64,000 nucleotides of DNA. Source: Xanthostigma xanthostigma. Its lineage: Eukaryota; Arthropoda; Insecta; Raphidioptera; Raphidiidae. Position numbers and translations under genes: made by a program. Below the pieces are notes generated by a model, which ran no database searches, was not told the origin of the DNA, and saw only the letters and a program-made list of their open reading frames with translations. Below, one piece after another: positions 34,590-44,633 of this stretch. Every line of letters begins with the position of its first letter. Positions within the stretch are counted from its first letter, which is position 1. The stretch is from positions 69,848,948 to 69,912,947 of the forward strand of contig OY754464.1 in assembly GCA_963575645.1 (NCBI GenBank), given 5' to 3'.

Positions 34590-35041
34590 TCTATACTAAT
34601 ATATAAAGCTGAAGAGTTTGTTTGTTTGTTTGAACGCGCTAATCTCAGGAACTACTGGTTCAAATTGAAAAAATTTTTTTTTGTTGTATAGCCTATTTAT
34701 CGAGGAAGGCTAGAGCATGCGACTGTCAATATCAGGGTCGTACGTTCGTGCCCTACGTTGGGCGACTATATTTTTATTATTTTTTTTTTCTACATTGCTT
34801 TCTTCTAAGGCTTACATTTAAATTTATTTTAATTTTATTTAATTAATTAAAAAAAAATATTAGTTAAAAAAAGTATAAATACTGCTTTTTATCGACAAAA
34901 ACTTTTGAACGGTAACTCCGATCATCATGAAATTTGGACACAATATTCATCTCGGTAAACTAAGATGAATGTGTGTACTCATGTTCCTCTTTTCCCCATT
35001 CGTTCTTTTTACACCCGGGTGAAACCGAACGGGACCGCTAG
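34590..35041 (+). mobile_element. Helitron-like element A, copy b
   Basis: Starts TCTATACTAATATATAAAGC after an A and ends with hairpin and CTAG before a T. Shares TTTGAACGCGCTAATCTCAG and GGTAACTCCGATCATCATGA with the other copies. Its middle (about 34711-34898) is replaced by a tRNA-like, AT-rich segment. Confidence 0.78.
34711..34898 (+). mobile_element. tRNA-related SINE-like insertion
   Basis: TAGAGCATGCGACTGT, then GGGTCGTACGTTCGTGCCC, resembles the head and B-box region of tRNA-derived SINEs (GTTCGNNNC is kept; the A box is weak). An AT-rich body with T and A runs follows. It interrupts Helitron-like copy b and replaces the segment seen in copies c and d. Not an intact tRNA: no acceptor stem closes. 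Confidence 0.45.
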
Positions 35042-35258
35042 TATAATATATATTGCGCTTGTGAATTTTAGGAACAAAATAGAAAATATATATTAATTCA
35101 TCGCGTTCTTTTTGAGAAAGCTATACAGATTACAGTTTTATTTTTCAAGAAAAAGATAATAAATTTGAAAATAATTTGCTAGTGCATAGAAATAAATATT
35201 AATTAATATTAATATACAATACCTATAGCAATGGTTTGCTATTCTTGTTTTGAAACAC

Positions 35259-35393
35259 ACATTGTGACAGTTACAAAAAAAAAAATGTTTCTAAACACTG
35301 TCATTGTCGGGACTTAAACCCGAAACTTCCCGATGGAAGTTTCGGGTTTTAAGCTATTTTTTTCTTATTGTAACTGTAACAATGTGATTTTCA
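35259..35393. repeat. Foldback with CCCGAAACTTCC stem
   Basis: AAACCCGAAACTTCC-CGAT-GGAAGTTTCGGGTTT, with outer arms CACATTGTGACAGTTACA and the inverse of CACATTGTTACAGTTACA. Confidence 0.75.
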
Positions 35394-35488
35394 TAATAAC
35401 AATCTATCGCTATATACTGTATTTGTCTATTAACCATACGTTCGTATTTTCTCGTAATTAGTAATTTAAAAATAAAATACATTAAAAA

Positions 35489-36332
35489 TTGGTTGTCTGT
35501 AAAGTAGGTTTACGGACGATAGTTTTACGTGAAAACGTATTCCGCTCGAATATCATATTTAATAATACATAACCTAAATTTTAGTAGCTGTCAAACTATA
35601 TTTTTACCGACTAATAATTTGATCAACCAAAGCAAAATACATACTGTAGCAAGCTTTGTTACATTAATTCTCTTTCTCTTTTTTATATTTTTGTCAAAAT
35701 TATTTTTTCGATATCAATTTTTCCCACGCGTAGGGGGGATGTTAATGTAGCAAGCTTTGTTACATTAATTCTCTTTCTCTTTTTTGTATTTTTGTCAAAA
35801 TTATTTTTTCCATATCAATTTTTCCCACGCGTAGGGGGGATGTTAATGTAGCAAGCTTTGTTACATTAATTCTCTTTCTCTTTTTTGTATTTTTGTCAAA
35901 ATTAGTTTTTCCTTAGCTACGCTGGAAAAATGAAAGTTGTTATTTTTTGGAAAAAATTCAATTGATCACTAACGACTCTTGAGAAAACATCAATTACGAA
36001 TCTTTATAGTTCAAGCTTGTGTTTTATTTATTTCTAGTAAGAACTTTATTTAGTTCTTACAATATTTTTAAGCAATTATAAAAGACATTTAAAAGAAAGT
36101 ATATATATTATATATATTATATATTTGTTAACAAACCGTATAATTTATCTGGCCATCTGTCAGATGTAGCTTTCGCTGGAACAGCCGAAAAAAATGTTGA
36201 ACGCACACTACTCTCTGACGTCACGCGAGAAGAGAGAGACTATCGCTTATATCGCGCTCTCGCTTGCGGAACGTTACTCTTTTTCGTGCGTGCAGCCGGT
36301 GTTTCATCAATTTATAAGACGTTATCACGTCA
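35489..36332 (+). mobile_element. 'GGTTGTCTGTAAAGTCGG' repeat, copy d, with 101-bp tandem repeat inside
   Basis: The left end (through ATTTTAGTAGCTGTCAAACT) and right end (CAGCCGGTGTTTCATCAATT ...) are those of the family. The roughly 700 bp between them holds the tandem repeat at 35645-35912 and unrelated AT-rich DNA. Confidence 0.65.
35645..35912 (+). repeat. 101-bp tandem repeat, about 2.6 units
   Basis: Units start at 35645, 35746 and 35847 with TGTAGCAAGCTTTGTTACAT and contain TTTTTCCCACGCGTAGGGGG. The three units differ by only a few bases, so the array is young. The partial third unit diverges after about 35905. The ORF across it (35529-35750) is an artefact of the repeat. Confidence 0.92.
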
Positions 36333-36910
36333 AAAAAATCAGATTCATAAAGATTTGCGTCACGAGTAGCTCTGAGAGTAAATATAACGCTGTTTAATCT
36401 AACAGTGTTGTCTGTATATTTTTTTTCTCACTCCAGTTTTATTCTAGTTAGTTTCGACGCGACGACGTAAGTAAACATGGTGCGTTATTAGTTGACGGTA
36501 GTTAAGACATGCGCCAAGAGGGGAGGAAGTGGAAGCGGCCGGATATTAACACCGCTACCGGACGTTGAACTGCGTACTTTCATGCCACGTCATCACTATT
36601 AGTCGCTAACCTGTGCGTTACAGTCCTTAAGCTGCAACCAACAGCCGTACAAAGGTCGCACTTCGTAACGCAGCGCTGCGTATAAACGCGCTATCACACT
36701 GACAAACGTATACTTACTGAAGGCTTTAACAGAAACAACCCGACAACTTAATTTACAGGGGTGGAAAAAATAGTATTCTTAATTTTTAAAACTAAAAATG
36801 TTTTAGCATTGGACCTAAAAAAAATTCTCCCAAAATTTCACTTTTCAGCTTACTAGATCAAACCTGTAAACGGCGCAAACTGAGTTTATGGAAAAAACGA
36901 TGTTTTTACT

Positions 36911-37212
36911 CAAAAATGGATAGCTGGTAGAAAAACATTTTTTTTTAATTTTTGATAACAGCATTTTGTAGAGAATTAAATTTCCTACAAAAAAAGTCCT
37001 TACTACTAAATCTGTGAATTCATTATTTTCAAAGATATGTTAGTTTACACATTCTCAGAAAAGTCGAAATACATACTTTTATGAGAATAAAATATCTTTG
37101 AAAATACTGAATTCACGGGTTTAGTACTAAGTACCTTTTTATAGGAAATTTAATTTTCTACAAAATGTTGCTATCAAAAATTAAACAAAAATTCTACCAG
37201 CTATCCATTTTT
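36911..37212. mobile_element. Foldback element with about 125-bp arms
   Basis: Left arm 36911-37038 (ATGGATAGCTGGTAGAAAAA ... TTTCAAAGATAT) is inverted at 37092-37212 with small mismatches; spacer about 53 bp. Non-coding. Confidence 0.8.
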
Positions 37213-38302
37213 AAATAAAGTTTGTCCCTACCATAAGTGCTGCCTTCCGGAGGCACTGCTCTCAGAAAAAAGGCTCATTACCGTAGGGTTATATTTAGAA
37301 ATCAGATAATTCCCCTTTATTGAAGATTGGTTTATTTACGAAATCGTGATAAACTATAAAATATTTTTTTAGCTGTTCTTAAAATTTATTGATGCATTTT
37401 GCTTTATAAAAACAGATATCGTTCCGTGTAAAGTCTACTTAATATGCAAATGCCTGTAATAATGCGCCATTGTCAACGCTCTGCTGACTGCCTCCGAAAA
37501 GTACATTAAAATCAAGGTTATTGCCAAGGCTTGGTTTCCTGCAGTAACGGCAGGTGTGTATAGATTGTTGAAGAACGTAGACAACGCACAAGCGGAAGAG
37601 AAGTGCAGCAGGAAACAAAGCTATTAAATGCACTCAAAATTATATGTGTTTTAGTTGATCTTACTTCCAGGAAACCGATCCTTATTAAGTTATTATAGTA
37701 CTCAATTGAATTATTAGTAGGGGTGAGGATTCTTGTAAATTTTAGAACCGAAAATTCCATTTGTTTATTTTTTTGTAGATTATAGAGATAGACACATTAC
37801 ACATACCGACTGGTACAAGCTCGGGTTTCTGGGAGCGCTAATTCCCAAAAAAACATTGGAATGTAAACTATATTCCAATGTTTTCCCTGAGGGGTTGTAG
37901 ATGATAGTTGTTTGACAACTACGGTCATTAGCGTCTATAATAACATCAAATTAAATTAACCATCCATGAGCGGAGATGGTATTCGATTTCACGATAGTTT
38001 GATCCAAAAACCAGCACGCTATCATTACACCAAGGTGTCCTCCCCGAATATTCGAGGCTCTTATAAAACTCGTTACTTTTATAGATGTTTGTGGTACACA
38101 CAAACATTGTTTCATCATTTTTATTTCTGTTTTATGCGGATGTAACCGTATTGCCAAAGAAAGAAAATGTTTTTTTTTTTAGTTTCATTTTTCTTTCTAT
38201 TTCGTTAAAATATAAGAACGTGGCACTCGGAAATATACTTTCTCCGTCATCATTTATCTTGCATCAAACGTCCAAAAATCAAGAACCAATAAATGCTGTT
38301 AT
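37213..38302. other. No gene seen
   Basis: Overlapping minus ORFs at 37439-37760 and opposite-strand ORFs at 37951-38408 lack known domains. One hairpin at 37846. Confidence 0.35.
37846..37884. repeat. Hairpin
   Basis: AAAACATTGGAAT ... ATTCCAATGTTTT, a 13-bp stem with a loop of about 10 bases. Confidence 0.65.
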
Positions 38303-38788
38303 GGGCTATGTGCAGGGAACAGGAGTTACAAATTTATCGATGCGAGCGTTTGTGGTAAGCACTAGGAATTTTATAAAAAAAATTGAATTACAAAGAAAAC
38401 ATGTGTAAAACTAGGCGATCTGGAAATGCTCGTTGTGGTCCGGGCTGTTGCGCTGATGGCGATTTAAGTAAAATAAAGATTATTCGCGCCATAATTTGAA
38501 GTCAGTGTAAACAGACGAATTTATTATATATTGTAATTACGTCATAATTGATAAATAAATAATTCTCATATACCTTTTATGTTATGCTATTTATATAATA
38601 GTTTACAATCTGAATGTTATAGTATAAGTACTATAAAATTAACAGTAGTTCTCCTTATTACATTTTTTTGACACAACTAAATTTTTTGACTTATCAGCAC
38701 AGAAACAAGTCGCGTTTTCCATAAAAGGTGAGTTAAATAATTCTCTATTACCCACTAGCGGCGCTAGTAGGCTTCGTGTACACAACCT
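38303..38788 (+). mobile_element. THAP-fragment element, copy 2
   Basis: Same ends and body as copy 1, plus an extra AT-rich segment (38520-38650) shared with copy 3. The ORF at 38401-38499 is open but its first two cysteines are changed (reads ARCGPGCCADG). It ends immediately upstream of the CpG-rich MADF-BESS promoter. Confidence 0.72.
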
Positions 38789-39091
38789 ATACCGGCGTAG
38801 TTTCGAACGGCAGTGAACGCGCGATAGCTATAGCGTCGAATCTCGTTCGTTGGCCTTCGTTAGACCGGATCGATCTTTATTCTCACCGGCCAGAACGACC
38901 GGTCAGACCGCAACCGGTGAACATTGCCAGCCGGCTCGGGCGCACCGCACCGGTCAGAAAGTGGCGTGCTCTGCTTGTGTTTTCCATATACAACGCTGCA
39001 CACGCCCCGGTCCCCGGGCCCGGTTCTCAGTCTGGCGTCAATCGGCGTGCTGTGAGGACGCTGTAGAAATACTTCATATCGAAGAATCAAA
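38789..39091 (+). promoter_or_regulatory. CpG-rich promoter and leader region
   Basis: This is one of the few GC- and CpG-rich stretches in the window (many CCGG, CGGC and GGCGTC words). It lies between a THAP-fragment element ending near 38788 and the MADF-BESS start codon. Open frames here (for example 38776-39066) look like by-products of base composition: overlapping frames are open on both strands and none resembles a known family. Confidence 0.5.
39027..39060 (+). promoter_or_regulatory. Inr + DPE core promoter of the MADF-BESS gene
   Basis: TCAGTC at 39027-39032 matches the arthropod initiator, with A+1 at 39029. GGACG at 39056-39060 falls exactly at +28 to +32 and matches the DPE consensus RGWYV. 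No TATA box is seen about 30 bp upstream, as expected for a DPE promoter. The implied 5' UTR is 63 nt. Confidence 0.62.
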
Positions 39092-41695
39092 ATGTACGAA
39101 ACAGACACGTTGATTTCTACAATACAAAACTATCCTTCTCTGTGGGATATTAATCACGACGACTACCAAAATCGAGAATTGAAAGATCTTGCATGGGAAC
39201 AAGTACTTAAAGAATTGTGTGATGACTGGGAAATTATAGATGATCAAGAACAACAAACGAGAGGTATGTACCAATTACTTTTTCTTCATACCTCGATCGA
39301 AAGTGCATACTTTCGGCGTCAAATGTAAGGCAGAAAGTCTAACATTTACTCCTTGGTGGGATTACACGCACCAATGCGGAAAGTTCGTACGTTCGGGCGG
39401 TAGTCCTAAAGCAAAAACAACTATTCAAATCTTTGATTAACATCTGATTAGAACTCTTCAATAAATAAAATTATCGACCAATTTTTCAGACAATATATCA
39501 AAAATATAATTAATACATTAACGTTTCGATCCGGATTTGGATCTTCTTCAGAACGGATCTAAAAAATATAAAAAATAATATTTAATTTCTAATTCGCTTT
39601 ATGTAAAATTCTTTCAAAATAATTTATTAGTATCAAAATATTGAAAAAAAAAACTATTATTTAGATGTCGTTTCCATAGCAACCCTATTACATTTTAGCC
39701 AATAGTCGCGAACAGCTGTCATTCGTGTTTTTACGTATAACCTCAAAGCTTCTTGTTTGAAATTTGTCTGTGTTTTTATGTAATTAATAAGTAATTAATT
39801 ATAATGTATTTAATAAGCGTGCTTACGACCGAGGTATGAAGAAAAATAGTATACACCACGCTAGCCGAAAGTGTGATACCTTGCCATTCGCGTCATGATG
39901 CCCTCGACTTCGCCAGAGGCATCATGGCGCGCAGGACAAGATATCACACTTTCGACCCTTGTGGTGTAATATACTATTTTGCACGACCCCTATAAAATAG
40001 CTGCTTTTCATGCGATAGTAAAATGCCCAATTTCGCACTAGTGCGTAAAATAAAAGAAATGTGATTTTGTCAATGCAATTATAATATCTCTGTTAGTTGC
40101 CACCTAAATTCATATGAGCAACGGAGGCAGCAAAGTGGGCGTTCTCTTCGTAAACAATACAAATAGATTCCAATATGGCCGTACATGAACTGTTCAAAAT
40201 AAATATTATTATGAAGTGAAAATCCGCTATTTTATAGGAAATACGTGCAAAAAATTTAGTATGTATCTCGATTGACACTTCAAAAATACTAATTTTCCGT
40301 ACAAAGCATTGCCAGAACTTTTTTTTTAATCAACAAAGGAATCACCTCCCGTAGCTTTTTTTCCTGTGGGTAGATAAACAGGGCCGGCTTAAGCTAACTA
40401 TGCGCCCTAGACAAGATTGAATTTGCGACCTCCTTTTCAGCAATTCATATCAAGGTGAAAAGGAATATTGCTAAATAATATAATTAACAGTTCAATGAAC
40501 ATAGGTATTTTATTGAAGGAGATTTATTTGGTTGAGGAACAATTGAAAATAAGCTTTACCAGTGTATCGCTTGTGGCCAACGTTTCGAAAAATATATTTT
40601 CATCATCAGGGCCTCAATGCAAGTTAAAATGGTAAATTGTAAAAATAATTCTAATATACATGATCATTTGTTATGAATCTCGACAATTTTTTAAATTTAT
40701 AGGTATTTTATATTTTCTATCAAAAGGTATTATTATCGTCTATATACAAGTATAATTCAAAAAGCAACTGACACTCACAATACAGCCTTTCCGGCTTTTA
40801 GTTTAGAAATAATGTTAATTCAAATCTTTGATTAACGTCTGAATAGAAATCTTCAAATAAATAAACGTCATCTTGTGTTATATTGATTTGTAATTTTATT
40901 ATTTTTTGTCAATATATTGGTCTGAGAAAAATTGGTCGACAATTTTATTTATTTGAAAATAATGTTAATTTTAAAATAAAACATTGGCAATTTACAATTT
41001 TGCCGCCCCCCTGAAGATGCCGCCCTAGGCGGGCGCCTAGTTCGCCTATAGCTTAAGCCGGCACTGTAGATAAATGTAATTTTTTTCCAGTTTCTGATAC
41101 CAAGAAGAAATGGGCCAACATACGGGATTCTTACCGCAAAGACCACAAGAGAAAAAAGAACACGCCTAGTGAGTCAAGAGCAAAAAAAAAGAGGCGATAT
41201 GTTTATGCAAATGCTTTGAGTTTTTTAGATCCGATTTTTGAAAGTAAACTGTAAGAAAATTTGAATAGACAAATTATTTTTTATTAATCAAAGAGAATGG
41301 TTTAAATCAGGTTTGTGGAACATTTTTTCAGATGTGACGGAAATCGTATTTGTAAGACAGAAACAGTAAAAACATCTTCAGAAATTAAGAAACAAAAGCA
41401 AGAAATACCCAATCAAATACTGAACATTATTAAACAGAAGACAAAGAAGACCGAGAGTGACAGTGATGACGATGATTCAAAATTTCTGTTAAGTTTTAGA
41501 TCTGATATGAGAGACATGACAAAAAAACAAAAACTTGATTTCAAAATCGGTATGCTGCAGCTTGTAGCGAAAATAACCGAAAATAGAGATACGCCCAGTT
41601 GTTCTTCATCTGCGTGGTCTTCTAATCCTAACACTCGCTATATATTTGTCCCAAGTCCGAATCATTCTTCCAATCAATCCATTTTTCCCGATTAA
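39092..41695 (+). CDS. MADF-BESS domain protein, three exons
   Basis: Spliced gene, exons 39092-39263, 41091-41250 and 41332-41695; 231 codons plus stop. Exon 1 ends GAG|GTATGT and exon 2 begins after TTTTTTCCAG (phase 1). Exon 2 ends ACT|GTAAGA and exon 3 begins after ATTTTTTCAG (phase 2). The frame stays open throughout. Residues about 7-108 form a MADF domain (LISTIQNYPSLWDI, then KKKWANIRDSYRK, then YANALSFLDPIF), a Myb/SANT-like DNA-binding fold. An acidic stretch (about 152-161) leads into a BESS motif (about 162-190: FLLSFRSDMRDM, then KLDFKIGMLQLV), used in protein-protein contacts. MADF-BESS proteins of the Adf-1/Stonewall type are nuclear transcription or chromatin regulators. The start is set by the CAAAATG context and the Inr/DPE promoter 63 bp upstream. 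Intron 1 carries mobile DNA. MADF proteins also occur as accessory genes in PIF/Harbinger transposons, but I see no terminal repeats around this gene, so I read it as host. Confidence 0.86.
39425..39590 (+). repeat. Repeat family 'CAAATCTTTGATTAAC', copy 1 (intron 1)
   Basis: Shared with 51657-51840 and, rearranged, with 40812-40960. It starts near TCAAATCTTTGATTAACATC and runs through TAAAATTATCGACCAATTTTT to a hairpin core read on the minus strand as CTGAAGA, stem, GAAACG (39521-39551). No coding content. Family unknown to me. Confidence 0.7.
39842..39984. mobile_element. Foldback (MITE-like) element in intron 1
   Basis: The left arm AAAATAGTATACACCACGC, followed by GAAAGTGTGATA, is repeated inverted at the right end as TCACACTTTCGACCCTTGTG and TACTATTTT. 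The centre carries an inner inverted pair around CATGATGCC/GGCATCATG. A partial relative lies at 24010-24063. It has no coding capacity. Confidence 0.7.
40379..41066. mobile_element. hAT-type element with perfect 8-bp target duplication, in intron 1
   Basis: The left end CAGGGCCGGCTTAAGCTA pairs with the inverted right end CAGTGCCGGCTTAAGCTA. Both sides are flanked by TAGATAAA (40371-40378 and 41067-41074), the 8-bp duplication expected of hAT transposition. No transposase is visible. The interior carries a further repeat (about 40812-40960) and a hammerhead-like motif (40580-40609). The right duplication ends 16 bp before exon 2 of the MADF-BESS gene. Confidence 0.88.
40812..40960. repeat. 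Rearranged copy of the 'CAAATCTTTGATTAAC' repeat
   Basis: The first half is in the + orientation (TTCAAATCTTTGATTAACGT). The second half is the reverse complement of the same family (TTGGTCGACAATTTTATTTA), so the copy is a partial foldback. It sits inside the hAT element at 40379-41066. Confidence 0.6.
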
Positions 41696-41737
41696 ATTTT
41701 TCAAACCAAAATCAAAATTCGAACGTTTAGGCTCCAC

Positions 41738-41938
41738 CTACATTGGATCCGTATTTTTCCCGATCCGATGTCGGTCGAAATCGGAACAAAATCAAACACC
41801 AAAATTATAATGTAGGTGCCTACATTGGAAAAGAAATCGGGATTTCCTATCCAATGTAGGCACCTATACATAATAATTTTACTATTTGCTTTTCTTTCGA
41901 TCTCGGTCGACATCGGATTTGACGAATGTGGATCCTAT
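41738..41938. mobile_element. Inverted-repeat element (ATTGGATCCGT family), copy b
   Basis: Terminal inverted repeats around CATTGGATCCGTATTTTTCC and GATCCGATGTCGG, with an inner inverted pair ATGTAGGTGCCTACATTGGA. Related to 2446-2675. It begins about 40 bp after the MADF-BESS stop codon and probably lies in the 3' UTR. Confidence 0.65.
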
Positions 41939-42051
41939 CTGGAGAAAGGTGCACGCTAAGGCTAAAAATAATTTCTATAATTTTAGGCTGTATAATCAAC
42001 ATGTAAACTTAATGAAAACTATTTTTGTACGGTACTACTTTAGATAACAGA

Positions 42052-42057
42052 AATAAA
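42052..42057 (+). terminator. Polyadenylation signal AATAAA, probable end of MADF-BESS transcript
   Basis: AATAAA is followed about 20 bp later by a GT-rich stretch (gatgtgtaattt). If used, the 3' UTR is about 370 nt and includes the small inverted-repeat element at 41738-41938. Confidence 0.4.
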
Positions 42058-42403
42058 AAATTACTTTAATATGATGTGTAATTTATTATTCCAGTGTTTT
42101 ACTTGATTGTTTTTTTACGTATTTGTTGAAAAAAAGTAGCTCACCGAATAACTTGATTCAATAATAATTAATCGAACAATTTATCAGAGTGAGCGAATAA
42201 TTTAGAATGAAGAGTATTTCTTTTATTCTTCCTACTTTTGATGTGCCAAAGTATATTGCGGTAGGTGATCGTCAATAATAATAATAATACATGATCGTTA
42301 TTTTTTATAATAACGTGATCTACCGGCAGTGGGCCCTGACCGCCCAGTCCGGATAGAATATAGACTTTAAAGAGATTGGCTAACTATTCCGTCAGTTCTG
42401 CGC

Positions 42404-42801
42404 TAGTGGTGGGTCGTTGATTTTAGCATCAACAAAACGTAACCGTAAACCGTAACCTGTACGACGTCAAATATTTCAAACACCGTCGATTTATTATTAT
42501 AAAATAGTTAACGAAATTAACTGGTATTAACTGCAAAGAACTTTCGGACCGTTGCGAATAAAAACTGTTTGTAATTCATTGGTTTTACATAACGAACGCA
42601 TCAAAGAGTGTTGTGCTTGTGGTTCGTGTATCGGTTTTGCTTCGTTATGCTTCCGTTCGTAATCGTTGGTTGAAGGAACTCTGCGTTTTGTTATCGAATT
42701 CGAATCGTCAACTAGTTCATTCTGTAAACACAAACAGTTGATTCATTAACTAACGATTAACAATTAATTTAATTAGTTCGTTGAAACAACGCCCACCACT
42801 A
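42404..42801. mobile_element. hAT-like element (TAGTGGTGGG ends)
   Basis: Left TAGTGGTGGGTCGTTG, inverted right TAGTGGTGGGCGTTGTTT. Subterminal AACCGTAA/GTTAACG words. The flanking octamers TTCTGCGC and CGCTGCGT match at 5/8, so the duplication is decayed. No transposase. Confidence 0.6.
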
Positions 42802-43016
42802 CGCTGCGTATCGAATGAAGAAAATAGTAATGTTAAATTAGTTATACAGTTATATTTTTATACAGAGATGTAAGAATTGAAATCTTTGTACTTGCAGCAT
42901 TTATACACTAGAAATGAAGTAGAAGTTAAGTGGTTACAAATTAGACGGTTCTGCTATCATCTATTTGTGAAAAACTAAAATAGTTTTTGTTTGTGTACAT
43001 AAATAAAACCTATATA

Positions 43017-43518
43017 CAGAGTGATTTCTAAGTTGAATCTTTTTTTAACGCCATGTAGAATTCAAATAGACGAACAAATTATTTCAAGGAACTTTTTTTT
43101 ATCAAAACTCAAAAATAAAAGAGAAACGGACTTTCAAAATTTTATTAAATTTTGAGGTCGGTCCTGGCGTTATGTTATGTCACTATTGAGATATGTTATG
43201 TCATTATCAAGTATTCATAAAGATTGTTCGAAGTTGTCCTCGTTTTGTTGGACACAAAGATGCGTGCGTCGTAGCCATTCTTCTATAGTAGCGATAAGGG
43301 CCTTCCGCGAATTATTTGGAATGCATTTCCGATTCGTGCTATCATTTCTTCGCGTGTGTTAACCGGGCTTTTGAATTAATTAAATAAAATTTTAAAAATT
43401 AATTAAACTTTGAACAAATGTTTTTGAGTTTTAATAAAAAAGTTACTCAAATTATTTGTTCGTCTATTTGATTTCTACACGCTGTTAAAAATGAAGAATC
43501 AACTTAAAAATCATTCTG
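43017..43518. mobile_element. TA-flanked element with about 100-bp inverted ends
   Basis: CAGAGTGATTTCTAAGTTGA, then AATTCAAATAGACGAACAAA, at the left; the inverse at the right; TA on both sides. CAGRGTGATTTTTAAGTTGA ends are mariner-like. The minimal centre contains a 61-codon + strand ORF with no recognised domain. Confidence 0.75.
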
Positions 43519-43989
43519 TATATTTTGTTGTCTTTTACCTTTCTATAAACAAAAAAAAATAGTTCGCTTGAATCGTTGGCTCCAACTATAGTCACGCTTT
43601 TTTAACGATGCATGGCAACTGTAATAACATTTTGTTTGGTTCTATGATGAAAACTGGATGTTTGATGTGTAAACAAAATGTTCGGTTTACGATCCTGCGA
43701 CAAGAAAGACCGATGCGCAATAAGAACTTAAGAAGGCATTGCTTTATCAAAAAACACAGCGCAAATAAAATATAAGTTCCAGTTGAAATTAATTTCAATA
43801 AGAAGACATTGCTTTATCAAAAACAGAAAAAATTGCACGAAATACATATGTCAAAGTTCGAGTTCAAATTAATTTCTGGATAATTTGTATGACGAACGAG
43901 TAAGAAATTATTATCAGCTGATGTACAAAGGTTAAACTACCGTAAATGCACTTGTACTGAGACTAAATTATGTACTAAATATAGTAGGT

Positions 43990-44289
43990 AAGGTGTGGCG
44001 AACCTTTCTACATCTACGTACCAATTTTTTTCAAAAAATTTTAATGTAGCCATGGCGTAGCCAACGAAATTTAGTTGTTAAAAAATGAAACAAACAGATA
44101 AGAATAATTTTGACCGAATAATACACCGAGCGCCATGAAACTTTTTCGTAATTGTTAGTTGGTGGTAGTTTTTTTTTGACACCTAGCATATTTTTAATTA
44201 TTTAGATTTTGCACCTCAATCAATGCCGTGCCCACAATATTCTGTCGCGTGTCACCTGTGGCACGCGTGCCATAGGTTCACCACCCCTG
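43990..44289. mobile_element. hAT element (GGTGTGGCGAACC ends)
   Basis: Left AAGGTGTGGCGAACCTTTC, inverted right CAGGGGTGGTGAACCTATGG. Flanks TAGTAGGT (43982-43989) and CAGTAGGT (44290-44297), an 8-bp duplication with one change. About 300 bp, non-coding. Confidence 0.8.
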
Positions 44290-44633
44290 CAGTAGGTTTG
44301 TCAAAGAGGTCACAGCGTGATCGTAAGTCGACATGGGTTTGTCGAGTATAGACGCTCGACAGCTAAGGTTATTAGAGGCTACAAACGATGTTCACTTTTT
44401 TTTGCGTAACATTTTCTGTGTAGAGACGAAATTACGGTGTGGCCTCTTCCGTTTTTAATATTAGTCTGCTCACGTGTATAATAGGAGAAAGTCGGACAAG
44501 TTCAACAATCAAGTTGTAAAAATAGCTCGCTTGCTCTTTGTTTCTTTGTGTATACAACATAATAAACAATAATTATTGCAATTCAACCAAATAATAAAAA
44601 TAAACAAAATTAAACTTGCACAATTTGTTAGTA

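Noticed and set aside
34711-34775. Possible functional tRNA gene
   Set aside because: Only a B-box-like part and a loose head are present; no acceptor stem or proper anticodon arm closes.
35529-35750. 73-codon hydrophobic ORF that could look like a membrane peptide
   Set aside because: It is the translation of one unit of the T-rich 101-bp tandem repeat.
38776-39113. Three overlapping ORFs upstream of the MADF-BESS start
   Set aside because: They are open because of CpG-rich composition, occur on both strands, and overlie the predicted core promoter and leader.
39092-39328. Single-exon reading of the MADF ORF to 39328
   Set aside because: The frame beyond 39263 leaves the MADF pattern, and the GAG|GTATGT donor joins in phase to exon 2, which completes the domain.
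39521-40609. Calling the CTGANGA...GAAACG cores proven hammerhead ribozymes
   Set aside because: An extra base separates CTGANGA from stem II in all four, and stem I is weak in three. Kept as a finding, not as ncRNA features.
41315-41695. Start codon at 41315 for the BESS-containing ORF as a separate gene
   Set aside because: 41315-41331 lies in the intron before the TTTTTTCAG acceptor. Splicing from exon 2 gives one continuous MADF-BESS protein.
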